From: a bacterium
Lineage (GTDB): Bacteria; UBP14; UBA6098
Direction of reading: 5' to 3'
NCBI GenBank assembly: GCA_030642425.1
Contig: DAOWNU010000004.1
Coordinates: forward strand, 1-18,040
DNA: 18,040 bases
In this document: positions 7,591 to 15,205 of the stretch, piece by piece
How the letters are laid out: every line of letters starts with the position of its first letter
How positions within the stretch are numbered: the first letter of the stretch is position 1
Notes under the pieces: generated by a model
The model's database searches: none
Told to the model about the DNA's origin: nothing
What the model saw: only the letters and a program-made list of their open reading frames with translations
Made by a program: the position numbers and the translations under genes

Positions 7591-7615
7591 AAGGTCGAGC
7601 GTCTCGCTCGACCTT
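7591..7615. repeat. Hairpin-forming dispersed repeat, possible terminator
   Basis: AAGGTCGAGCG (7591-7601) and CGCTCGACCTT (7605-7615) form an 11-bp stem with a TCT loop, followed by TTAT. It lies 52 bases after the small membrane gene and could end that transcript, although the T-run is short. The inner 19 bases recur in opposite orientation at 18016-18034, so it is also a dispersed palindromic repeat. Confidence 0.7.
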
Positions 7616-7715
7616 TTATCAAATAATTGAAGAACATTTAAGGCGGCAGGGGGATTTGTCTTCCGTTTATACTATTCAGAGCGTCATCGATGCAAAGAAT
7701 TTGTGAATCCACCCG

Positions 7716-7967
7716 TTCATTCGATCTCCAATCGCGTTCATTTAAACGATCTGTTGATTACATCGATTGTAATCTACGTTCTTTTGGGCAATTTGTAAAT
7801 GTGAACATGAGATATTTTTATTATTTTAGCCATTCTGTTCTTTTATATACTCTATCATTGGCTTCATTTGATGATTCTGTCCGTTCATTTAAACGATCTG
7901 TTGCTTCATTTATAGGTTCTGTTCGTTCATTTAAACGATCTGTTCATTACATTAGACATTCTATTTC
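7716..7967 (-). repeat. Left half of a 21-bp tandem array (12 units)
   Basis: Twelve consecutive 21-base units start at 7716 and at every 21 bases after it. Best-preserved units are 7737-7757, 7884-7904 and 7926-7946, all starting TTCATTTAAACGATCTGTT; 7863-7883 and 7905-7925 are close, and 7758-7862 is heavily degenerate but keeps the period. The shared core is ACGATCTGTTC, the reverse complement of the right-half core. There are no spacers. The array lies within the 7539-8466 gap. The open heptapeptide reading frames through it follow from the period being a multiple of three and lack start signals. Confidence 0.85.
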
Positions 7968-7988
7968 AACTACTATCTTTAATGTAAC

Positions 7989-8219
7989 GAACAGATTGTC
8001 CATTGTAACGAAGAGATCGTCCATTGTAACGAATAGATCGTCTATTGGAACGAACAGATCGTCCATTTGAACGAATAGATTGTCCATTGGAACGAACAGA
8101 TTGCCTAATCGAACGAACAGATCGTCCATCTGAACGAACAGAATGACTAATTAAACGAGTGGGATGCATGATTTAATAAGTAGAATGGCTGAATGAATAA
8201 GCGGATTTATCGATGTAGT
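7989..8219 (+). repeat. Right half of the 21-bp tandem array (11 units, opposite orientation)
   Basis: Units start at 7989, 8010, 8031, 8052, 8073, 8094, 8115 and 8136 (well conserved, core GAACAGATCGTCCAT) and at 8157, 8178 and 8199 (degenerate). The distance from the first left unit to the first right unit is 273 bases, exactly 13 x 21, so the register continues through the orientation flip around 7968-7988. The reverse complement of each unit matches the left-half consensus. Confidence 0.88.
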
Positions 8220-8248
8220 GCGTAAGTTGGCTATAATAAACCGAAATC

Positions 8249-8285
8249 GGAACGCCCTTCGACAAACTCAGGGAGCGGGAACGCC
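8249..8285. repeat. Short dispersed palindrome-like repeat flanked by GGAACGCC direct repeats
   Basis: CCCTTCGACAAACTCAGGG (8255-8273) is one base from a short repeat familiar from many bacterial genomes (CCCTTCGACAAGCTCAGGG). GGAACGCC occurs at 8249-8256 and 8278-8285 on either side. It is recognised by sequence similarity to that common intergenic repeat; copy number in this genome is unknown. Confidence 0.65.
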
Positions 8286-8286
8286 T

Positions 8287-8329
8287 AAGCCCTTTAAAGG
8301 GCTTCGTTTTGAAGCGGTTTAAACCGCTT
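8287..8329. repeat. Two 18-bp perfect palindromes bridged by a hairpin
   Basis: AAGCCCTTTAAAGGGCTT (8287-8304) and AAGCGGTTTAAACCGCTT (8312-8329) are each perfect palindromes centred on TTTAAA. The segment joining them forms a third stem, GCTTC/GAAGC (8301-8305 with 8311-8315). Three alternative stems therefore share bases. No T-run follows, so a simple terminator is unlikely. It directly follows the preceding dispersed repeat and may be part of one composite element. Confidence 0.75.
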
Positions 8330-8389
8330 AAACTATTCACCCGATCTGTGAAAGCGCTTTTTAATATAAGATCAACAAGGGAGTGCATT

Positions 8390-8431
8390 GTGAAGGATGA
8401 GACATCGTCAACGCAAAATAGGGGTAAATAA
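8390..8431 (+). CDS. Possible 13-codon micro-ORF upstream of the lipoate-type ligase gene
   Basis: GTG at 8390 opens a frame reading MKDETSSTQNRGK and stops at TAA 8429-8431. AGGGAG at 8378-8383 is spaced 6 bases from it, a better ribosome binding site than that of the following gene. It ends 35 bases before the next start. It could be a leader peptide, a decayed gene start, or chance. Confidence 0.2.
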   Translation: MKDETSSTQNRGK

Positions 8432-8466
8432 TCAATAAACATAAAAGACTTGAAAATTTCCTCAGC

Positions 8467-9174
8467 ATGAAAATCTGGAAACTAATCCTGCACAAAAAAC
8501 TCACTGGCCGGGAGAATATGGCATTCGACGCAAGACAGCTCGAACTCGCCGCGTATGACGATTTCCAACCCTCGCTCCGGTTCTTCGACTGGGCAAGACC
8601 GACTCTAACAATCGGATACGGGCAGAAACGCACAGATGTGGACCTTAATAAGGTAAAGGCCGCGGGTCTGGACTATGCCGTGCGTCCGACCGGTGGACGG
8701 GCGGTTCTTCATTGGGACGAGGTCACATATTCCGTCGTGCTGCCCGCAAGGCACCCTATCGCAGGGGAGAGCGTTCTCGAAAGCTATCGGATCCTCTCGG
8801 AAGCCCTTGTGAAAGGGCTAAGAAAAATCGGTGTGTCCGCAGAGCTGACCAGAGGAGAATCCGGTGGACATAAAAATCCTTCGTGCTTCTCTTCGGCGAG
8901 CAGATACGAGGTCGCAGTCTCGGGGCGCAAGATTGTCGGGAGCGCGCAAAGGCGCAAGAACGGCGCTATCTTACAGCAAGGTTCGATACCGGTCGGGCCG
9001 GAATTCCGAAGGCTGACGGAATTTCTTATCGACCCGCCGGAAGAGAACGAACTCCTGTCGAAGGCGACCTGCATATCCGAATGCGCGGATTTTCGAATAG
9101 ACAAGGCAAAATTAGTAGAGGCCTTGATATCGGGGTTTGAGGATGTTTTGGGCGTAGAATTCGACAGGGAATGA
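8467..9174 (+). CDS. LipM/LplA-type lipoate/octanoate protein ligase family protein
   Basis: A 235-residue BPL/LPL/LipB-fold protein. Motifs are LTGRENMAFDARQLELA near the N-terminus, RPTGGRAVLHWDEVTYSVV (the lipoyl/ATP-binding stretch), NPSCFSSASRYEVAV and SGRKIVGSAQRRKNGAILQQGSIPV. K155 corresponds to the conserved catalytic-site lysine. C140 in the PSCF motif matches the cysteine that carries the acyl intermediate in B. subtilis LipM-type octanoyltransferases, so the enzyme probably transfers octanoate or lipoate to E2 or GcvH lysines; a lipoate ligase role is the alternative. The conserved N-terminus supports the ATG at 8467 despite a poor ribosome binding site; an internal ATG at 8518 has GGGAGA before it but would remove conserved residues. 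Confidence 0.88.
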   Translation: MKIWKLILHKKLTGRENMAFDARQLELAAYDDFQPSLRFFDWARPTLTIGYGQKRTDVDLNKVKAAGLDYAVRPTGGRAVLHWDEVTYSVVLPARHPIAGESVLESYRILSEALVKGLRKIGVSAELTRGESGGHKNPSCFSSASRYEVAVSGRKIVGSAQRRKNGAILQQGSIPVGPEFRRLTEFLIDPPEENELLSKATCISECADFRIDKAKLVEALISGFEDVLGVEFDRE

Positions 9175-9215
9175 CGGATAAATATTTTTTTCGACATACT
9201 CGCCTTAGAAAAGGC

Positions 9216-9244
9216 TTGACACTTCCATGCCGCTTGTTTATCTT
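9216..9244 (+). promoter_or_regulatory. Sigma70-like promoter of the receptor operon
   Basis: TTGACA (9216-9221), a 17-base spacer and TATCTT (9239-9244). The expected start is near 9251, giving a leader of about 100 bases before the ATG at 9354. It lies in the 179-base gap after the ligase gene and is the only strong promoter seen for the four-gene unit. Confidence 0.75.
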
Positions 9245-9340
9245 ACACAAATAAAGATCGAGCCTGTCCGGATCGTTATTGATCCCGATATGCCGATTTC
9301 TTTTGCGAAGTAAATATGAAGTAAATGTTTATCTATAAGC

Positions 9341-9348
9341 AGGGGAGG
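9341..9348 (+). promoter_or_regulatory. Strong ribosome binding site of the TonB-dependent receptor
   Basis: AGGGGAGG, 5 bases before the ATG at 9354. It fixes the start of the receptor and agrees with the signal peptide that begins there. Confidence 0.8.
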
Positions 9349-9353
9349 TTTCG

Positions 9354-12300
9354 ATGGTGCCAAATCGCACCTCGGGGCTGGTTATAGCCCTAATGGTTCT
9401 ATCCATTATTGTGTCGGCTGTGTTCGCGGGAACCACCGGAAAGATCAAGGGTTCGGTTATCGACGCCGAAACTCGCGAAGGATTGATGAGCGCTAATATT
9501 TCGGTGTTAGACGATGGCGACCATCTTATCACCGGCGCCGGGTCCGACTTCGATGGAAACTATTTCATCCTCAACATCTCACCCGGAATGTATCGGGTAA
9601 AAGCATCCTACACGGGTTACAACGACGTCATCATGACGAACGTGGTCGTTGTTACCGACCAGACTACCGTTATCGACTTCGAGCTCGAGTCCACCGCTTT
9701 AAAACACGAAACAGTTACGATTACCGCTAAAGCGGACAATGTGGAACTCGATGTCACCAATACAAAACAGACTGTCGGCGCGGCGGAAATGGACAAAATG
9801 CCCGTTACCGATATCGAGAGTGTATTGGAAACGAAGGCGGGGATTGTCGAGCGGGACGGTCAACTTCACATGCGCGGCGGCCGCTCCAGCGAAGTTACCT
9901 ACATGGTAGACGGCTTGCCGGTAACCGATCCCACGTACGGCGGTCAAGGTCTTAAGATTGCCACTTCCAGCGTGCAGGAAGTCTCCGTGCAGACCGGAAG
10001 CTACAACGCCGAATATGGCGGCGCTTTGTCCGGAATCGTCAATATCGTAACACGCGAGGGCAATCCGAATGATTTCAGCGGTAGCGCGACCTTCCTCACC
10101 GACGATCTGGGCTTTAAAGCCATTAACGATTACTCGAGGAATTCCGACCGCCTGGAACTATCTCTTTCGGGACCGGAGCCGATTTCAACTTATCTTCTGC
10201 CTGTTTTCGGGCTGGAAATCTCCCGCTCGAAGAGATTGAGCTATTTCTTATCGATTACCGGCGAGAACACCGACACGAGATTTCCCTATAATTATCTCTG
10301 GGATCTCGACGATCACACGCCCACACATACGAAAATCGGAACGCCATACGCGATAGATTATGGATGGTTCGGTTTCTTCCCGGAAAGGCGTTATAACGAA
10401 TATACTACTACGCTCAAGATCAAGCAGAAACTCTCGCCGTCAATGAGTTACACGATCACCGGAACCGGAAACTGGACAAAAAGATACGCCTGGAGTTGGA
10501 AATATACTTATGTTCCCACAAGCGCCCAGATTGTGGAGCGCAAGGCCTATCAACTCGCATTCAAATGGGTGCATAATATCTCGCCGAAAACCTTCTACGA
10601 GATTCGCGCGGCATATTTCTACACGGCCCTCGATTATGAGCCGGGCGGACGCACTCCGGACGATTTCGCGGTTGACAGTTCTCGTTATGCTTCGCTGGAC
10701 GACTGGATCGATATAAACGGCGACGGCGAGCCGAATGTCCGCGTCAAATGGTGGGATTCCAACGGCAACGGCCAGTGGGATTTCTGGGAATACTGGGAAC
10801 CGATTATCGACTATGTTGACACGGTTTGGCTGGACGCCTCCCACACGGAATTCGTCTATTTGGATACGGTATATATAGACGATAGGTCGCCTATGCTGGG
10901 CGAGGAACCGTGGTATGAGGTCAACGACAATAACGTGTTCGAGCCGAGGGAGACGGATTTCAGAAGTTATTTAACTACCAGCCCTCTCGACAGGCCCGAA
11001 CCGTTCGTTGACGGCGAGCCTTTCCGCGACGGAATGCCGTTCGATATGGGTTTTTATGGTGAAAACGTGTATCCGGGCGGTTTGCTGCTCGATGATACTC
11101 TCTGGGTCGATCTCAACGGGAATAATGTAAAAGACCATGGCGAGTTCGTATGGGGAAGCTATTTCTACAATAACCCACTTATTCCCGATCAATATCATGT
11201 CGCATTGGAAGAAACCACGTGGCACGATGCCGACGGCAATCTCGAGGCCGACTGGGGCGAATTTGTGGACATCAACAACGACGGTGTCTGGACATATCGC
11301 AACAATTTTTGTAATTATATCGACGCCAACGGCAACGGCAGATACGATGTCGGCGAAGAGGGGGAGGCCTTCCTCGATCTCAACGGCAATGGCTACTACG
11401 ATTACCCGAACTATAAACAGGACGAGTGGGAACCCTTCATCGACCTCAACGGCAACGGCAAATGGGACGATACCGACCTCTTCCTCGACAGAGGCTTCGA
11501 TAAATGGGCACATTGGCACAGGCGTGAAACCAATATTATCATGGCAAAGGCCGACCTGACAAGCCAGATTGACCATAATAATCAGGTGAAGACCGGTGTC
11601 GAGTTTCAGTATATCAATCTGGTGATGAAGGAGATACAGTATCCCGAATTCAAATACGACCGGGAGCCGGACGGGGGAATGTATCCCGAACACGGCGTTT
11701 TCAGAAGCTTCTACGAACGCTCGCCGAAGAAGTTCGCGTGGTATATTCAGGACAAAATGGAATACGGCGGCCTTATCGCTAATATCGGCGTGAGGCTGGA
11801 TGTTTTCCTGCAGGCGGGAGAGGTTCTCGAGGATACTGTCGAAGCGGAACTGATCGATGTTCTGCCCGATTACGACAAGATATTCAAATCCCAGAGCGTT
11901 GTCAGCCCGCGCCTCGGCATTAGTTATCCCATAACGGACAGGGCGAAACTCTTCTTCAGCTATGCGCACCTGTATCAATTGCCGGGGTTCGATAATTTCT
12001 ATCAGATGCCCAGTCAGGGCAGCACAGCGGGAAGATTGCTCGGCAATCCAAACCTGAATTATGAGAAAACGGTTACTTACGAACTCGGCGTTGGATATGG
12101 CATAACGAAAGATTTAACAATCGAGTTCTCGGGCTACTATAAGGATATCTATGGCCTCTTAAACACTGTGGAGCAGCAGTTGGGACCGATATCCCAAAGC
12201 GTCTATGAGAATCAGGACTACGCCAGAAGCCGTGGTGTGGAGCTTACGGTCAGCAAAGGATTCGCCGACCGCTGGATGGTGGATGCCAATTATCAATACG

Positions 12301-12857
12301 CCTTCGCTTTCGGGAAATCCAGTTCCAACCGCAGCGGCTACGACGCCCTCTTCGATCAGACAGCTATTCCACTGCAGGACCTTCCCCTCAACTGGGACCA
12401 GCGCCATATAGTTAATCTGGTGGCCGATTATCGCGTCGATGAGGATGATAATCCCGTTGTTTTTGGGGTAAAAATTCCCGATAAGTGGGGCGTGAATATG
12501 ATATTCCAGTATGGGAGCGGTTTCCCATATACGCCCGATATTAAGAACCCGGATTGGGATCCGGAGCCGGGAGAAAAGGCATGGGAGCGCGAGAACGCGC
12601 TGAGAATGCCGCCCAATTACAATATCGACATGAGATTCAACAAGGATTTCTCTTTCGCGGGAATGGATTATTCTTTCCTTATCTGGGTTCAGAACCTGAC
12701 GAACCGGAGGAATGTCGATTACGTCTATAGCGAAACGGGAGAACCGGACGATTGGGATATCGACGACGGTTCCGGCAATGGATTGGATTATGCATTCAAC
12801 CCCGATCATTGGAGCGCGCCGCGCAATATCAGGCTCGGCCTCCAGGTTAAATGGTAA
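9354..12857 (+). CDS. TonB-dependent outer-membrane receptor with EF-hand-like loop array
   Basis: A 1167-residue protein. It has a signal peptide with a likely cut after AVFA (25), a carboxypeptidase-regulatory-like beta-sandwich (about 26-115: GTTGKIKGSVIDAETREGLMSANI), a plug (about 137-240: MPVTDIESVLETKAGIV, MRGGRSSEVTYMVDGLPV, GGALSGIVNIVTREG), then a beta-barrel ending in NIRLGLQVKW with a terminal aromatic residue. TonB-dependent receptors import large or scarce solutes across the outer membrane using the proton-motive force. Residues 453-708 hold repeated EF-hand-like loops, most likely in an extracellular loop. The substrate is not evident; there is no SusD-like partner. It is the first gene of a promoter-to-terminator operon with three other envelope proteins. 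A secreted-protein translocation role linked to T9SS cannot be excluded. Confidence 0.88.
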   Translation: MVPNRTSGLVIALMVLSIIVSAVFAGTTGKIKGSVIDAETREGLMSANISVLDDGDHLITGAGSDFDGNYFILNISPGMYRVKASYTGYNDVIMTNVVVVTDQTTVIDFELESTALKHETVTITAKADNVELDVTNTKQTVGAAEMDKMPVTDIESVLETKAGIVERDGQLHMRGGRSSEVTYMVDGLPVTDPTYGGQGLKIATSSVQEVSVQTGSYNAEYGGALSGIVNIVTREGNPNDFSGSATFLTDDLGFKAINDYSRNSDRLELSLSGPEPISTYLLPVFGLEISRSKRLSYFLSITGENTDTRFPYNYLWDLDDHTPTHTKIGTPYAIDYGWFGFFPERRYNEYTTTLKIKQKLSPSMSYTITGTGNWTKRYAWSWKYTYVPTSAQIVERKAYQLAFKWVHNISPKTFYEIRAAYFYTALDYEPGGRTPDDFAVDSSRYASLDDWIDINGDGEPNVRVKWWDSNGNGQWDFWEYWEPIIDYVDTVWLDASHTEFVYLDTVYIDDRSPMLGEEPWYEVNDNNVFEPRETDFRSYLTTSPLDRPEPFVDGEPFRDGMPFDMGFYGENVYPGGLLLDDTLWVDLNGNNVKDHGEFVWGSYFYNNPLIPDQYHVALEETTWHDADGNLEADWGEFVDINNDGVWTYRNNFCNYIDANGNGRYDVGEEGEAFLDLNGNGYYDYPNYKQDEWEPFIDLNGNGKWDDTDLFLDRGFDKWAHWHRRETNIIMAKADLTSQIDHNNQVKTGVEFQYINLVMKEIQYPEFKYDREPDGGMYPEHGVFRSFYERSPKKFAWYIQDKMEYGGLIANIGVRLDVFLQAGEVLEDTVEAELIDVLPDYDKIFKSQSVVSPRLGISYPITDRAKLFFSYAHLYQLPGFDNFYQMPSQGSTAGRLLGNPNLNYEKTVTYELGVGYGITKDLTIEFSGYYKDIYGLLNTVEQQLGPISQSVYENQDYARSRGVELTVSKGFADRWMVDANYQYAFAFGKSSSNRSGYDALFDQTAIPLQDLPLNWDQRHIVNLVADYRVDEDDNPVVFGVKIPDKWGVNMIFQYGSGFPYTPDIKNPDWDPEPGEKAWERENALRMPPNYNIDMRFNKDFSFAGMDYSFLIWVQNLTNRRNVDYVYSETGEPDDWDIDDGSGNGLDYAFNPDHWSAPRNIRLGLQVKW
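10710..11477 (+). other. Array of EF-hand-like calcium-binding loops within the receptor
   Basis: Between residues 453 and 708 there are about eight or nine 12-residue stretches of the form D-x-N-G-N-G-x-x-D-x-x-E. Examples are DSNGNGQWDFWE, DLNGNNVKDHGE, DADGNLEADWGE, DANGNGRYDVGE, DLNGNGYYDYPN and DLNGNGKWDDTD. Positions 1, 3, 5, 9 and 12 match the oxygen ligands of an EF-hand loop and position 6 is often Gly. Single-loop motifs of this type occur in dockerins and other secreted proteins and usually bind calcium; binding here is inferred. Confidence 0.75.
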
Positions 12858-12872
12858 AAAATGAATTGGTAT

Positions 12873-12879
12873 AGAGGAG
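12873..12879 (+). promoter_or_regulatory. Ribosome binding site deciding the start of the second operon gene
   Basis: AGAGGAG, 5 bases before the ATG at 12885. It favours that ATG, followed at once by a signal peptide, over the ATG at 12861, which has no such site and would put eight hydrophilic residues first. Confidence 0.75.
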
Positions 12880-12884
12880 ACGAT

Positions 12885-15194
12885 ATGAGATCGAAGATTC
12901 TTTTACCTCCGGCAATTGTGTTTTTGGCGCTGCTTTGCGTTGCAAGCGCTTTTGCCAAAGAAACAACGGTTGCCACGGGAGGCCCCCGTTTTCGACCGCA
13001 GATAATGCAGCTCGCCACCGATGAAAAGACTCACGATGTCGGCCAGCTTTTTCTGACCATATCGAATTGGGGCTTTTTCGGCAGCCAGCGAGGCGATGAC
13101 GACCCGTCGCTCTGTATTATTTACCAAGAAGGAGAAAACGCGGGTTCTTGCCGGCCTTCGGCGGAATATCCGGGCAGCTCCGGAATAGAGTATCTGTTCC
13201 AGGGGGCGTTATGGATTGGCGCGGTGGTCAGCGGCGACACGCTCGTTAGCGTGGGCGAAGACGGTTGGTTCACTGCTATTAACGAGCTTCTGCCGGGTTA
13301 CGATCAGGCGACGGACACTATTTGGGAAAACTCGATATATTTGGACACTCTTACTGCGATAAGCGAGCAGGATTATAACTGCACGATGACCGACACGGTT
13401 AAAAACCCGGATATTGTGTCGGTCGATCATACGCCGATCGGGGTTGAAATCAAGCAAAGGTCGTTATCCTGGTCGTATAATTACGCGAGGAATTTCGTAA
13501 TAATAGACTATTGGATACGGAATATACGCGAAGAAGAGGACACTATCCGGGACGTCTATGTCGGTATCTACATCGATGGCGATGTCGGGCATGTGAACAC
13601 GCCTTCTTATGCTCAGGACGATGTTACCGGTTTTGTGGAGTCCTATTATGATCCAATTGACGACACTACAATATTCGTAAATACGGCGTGGCTTGCCGAT
13701 AACGACGGCGACCCATCCGACGACGGCCGGTTCAATGAGTATTCCGCGACGGGCGCTCTCGGTATCGCGGTTCTGAAGGTGGGGGAAACGCCGCTCGATG
13801 AACTTCGATATTCCTTCAATTGGTGGGTTTCTAATACGGACGAGGACATCGATTGGGGGCCATACAAGCGTTACCCCCCAATGAGTTGGGACGGCACGCC
13901 GGAAACAGACCGAATGAAATATCAGGTTATGAGCAACGGCGAGTTCGATTATAATCAGACCGATATTCTGGATTATGTTGACGATCCCGATTGGATGCCG
14001 CCACCGCTGGACCTTGCCGAAAATATGCGGATGGGTTATGACACACGATTCCTGTTCTCATTCGGGCCTTTCGACCTGCCGCCAAACGACACGATGCAGG
14101 TTGCTATCGCCGTGTTGGTTGCCGAGGATTTCCATGAAGACCCGACCAATGTTGCCGATGGAAGCTGGGACCCCGACAAGTTCAACTACGAGGGCGTCGG
14201 ACGAACTACCGATTGGGTGAGAACGGTCTATAACAACGATTATAAAGGCCCTGTTCCGCCGCCAAAGCCGGAATTCGAGGTCGAAACCCACGACAACATG
14301 ATAGACGTGTTCTGGAAATATCAGAACGTTGTGGATTATTTCGATCCTATAGCCGAGCTTCAGGATTTCGAGGGATTCCGTATTTATACCAGCGAAGCAA
14401 ATATCGAGAGCTATTATACGCCCGTGGTCGAATTCGACAGGGTGGATTTTATCGACTATAAATCCGAAGACAGTTCATGGAGTCAGATAAGAACCGACGA
14501 ATTCCCTGCGGGAGACTTAGACCCTTTTCCGGCAATAGATACTTCCTATGTCATAATGAGCACGGATACGGTCGATACGATGATCTTCCCACGGGAAAAA
14601 TTCGGAACAAATTCCGGAATGCCGGTCGATATTGTGAGCCGCTACGGGGAAAATTGGTATAAATACACACTGACGAACCAGCGCGCAGGCTCCGATATTT
14701 ATCTTTCCGTAGCTGCCTACGATTTTGGCAAGCCCACCAAAGACCTCGAATCGCTCGAGTCCTCCAAAACGACAAACTATATTTGGATTGTTCCCAGAGG
14801 CTCGGCGGGGACTTCGGATGAGGTCTATGTTATTCCGAACCCATATCGGGTCGACCAGAATTATGCCGGGAAAGCGGGCCTGGATTGGGAAACGCCGGTC
14901 GGGCAGGTCTGGACGGAGTATTCCCGCAAAATCAGATTCGCCAATCTGCCGCATACTTGTATGATCCGTATTTATACGGTCGATGGCGACCTTGTCGATG
15001 AGTTCGAGCATCTGGAAGCAGGATATGCTGAAACAAATTTCAAGGACGGCGACGAGAAAAACATGGTCGGCGCCGAAGACTGGGATTTGATCAACCGTAA
15101 CGATCAGGCCATATCCAGCGGAATCTATATGTTCAGCGTCGAGGATTACAGCACCGGCGATTATCAACTGGGTAAATTCGTAATTATTAAATAA
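12885..15194 (+). CDS. Large secreted protein with T9SS-like C-terminus, receptor-operon partner
   Basis: A 769-residue protein from the ATG at 12885. The signal peptide MRSKILLPPAIVFLALLC continues to a cut after AFA (24). The long middle region is aromatic and Asp-rich beta-type sequence (FLTISNWGFFGSQ, EYLFQGALWIGAVV, SLSWSYNYARNFVIIDYWI) with no recognised catalytic motif; a fibronectin III-like segment may lie near residues 465-640 (PPKPEFEVETHDNMIDVFW). The C-terminus reads VYVIPNPYRVD, then IRFANLPHTCMIRIYTVDGDLV, then SSGIYMFSVED and GKFVIIK, the strand pattern of T9SS-type sorting domains. It starts 27 bases after the receptor stop. Such companions are expected on the cell surface, perhaps capping or feeding the receptor; this role is inferred from context only. 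Confidence 0.8.
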   Translation: MRSKILLPPAIVFLALLCVASAFAKETTVATGGPRFRPQIMQLATDEKTHDVGQLFLTISNWGFFGSQRGDDDPSLCIIYQEGENAGSCRPSAEYPGSSGIEYLFQGALWIGAVVSGDTLVSVGEDGWFTAINELLPGYDQATDTIWENSIYLDTLTAISEQDYNCTMTDTVKNPDIVSVDHTPIGVEIKQRSLSWSYNYARNFVIIDYWIRNIREEEDTIRDVYVGIYIDGDVGHVNTPSYAQDDVTGFVESYYDPIDDTTIFVNTAWLADNDGDPSDDGRFNEYSATGALGIAVLKVGETPLDELRYSFNWWVSNTDEDIDWGPYKRYPPMSWDGTPETDRMKYQVMSNGEFDYNQTDILDYVDDPDWMPPPLDLAENMRMGYDTRFLFSFGPFDLPPNDTMQVAIAVLVAEDFHEDPTNVADGSWDPDKFNYEGVGRTTDWVRTVYNNDYKGPVPPPKPEFEVETHDNMIDVFWKYQNVVDYFDPIAELQDFEGFRIYTSEANIESYYTPVVEFDRVDFIDYKSEDSSWSQIRTDEFPAGDLDPFPAIDTSYVIMSTDTVDTMIFPREKFGTNSGMPVDIVSRYGENWYKYTLTNQRAGSDIYLSVAAYDFGKPTKDLESLESSKTTNYIWIVPRGSAGTSDEVYVIPNPYRVDQNYAGKAGLDWETPVGQVWTEYSRKIRFANLPHTCMIRIYTVDGDLVDEFEHLEAGYAETNFKDGDEKNMVGAEDWDLINRNDQAISSGIYMFSVEDYSTGDYQLGKFVIIK

Positions 15195-15205
15195 CGGGGA
15201 GCATG

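Noticed and set aside
7690..8169. Heptapeptide-repeat proteins (RSFKRSV type on plus, DDLFVTM or SVRSNGR type on minus)
   Set aside because: A 21-base period keeps all frames open by arithmetic. Several overlapping frames on both strands look equally protein-like, none has a ribosome binding site, and the frames cross the orientation flip.
7716..8219. CRISPR array
   Set aside because: Units are contiguous with no variable spacers, degenerate, and reverse orientation midway; no cas genes nearby.
7539..8466. tRNA, rRNA or riboswitch in the long gap
   Set aside because: No cloverleaf, T-loop GTTCGAATC-type motif in context, or known riboswitch core was seen; only repeats and palindromes.
10971..11978. 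335-codon open frame on the minus strand within the receptor gene
   Set aside because: It is the antisense shadow of the Asp/Asn-rich EF-hand-like region; no ribosome binding site or domain, and the plus strand has clear receptor motifs throughout.
12861..12884. ATG 12861 as start of the second operon gene
   Set aside because: No ribosome binding site, and it would precede the signal peptide with hydrophilic residues; AGAGGAG points to the ATG at 12885.
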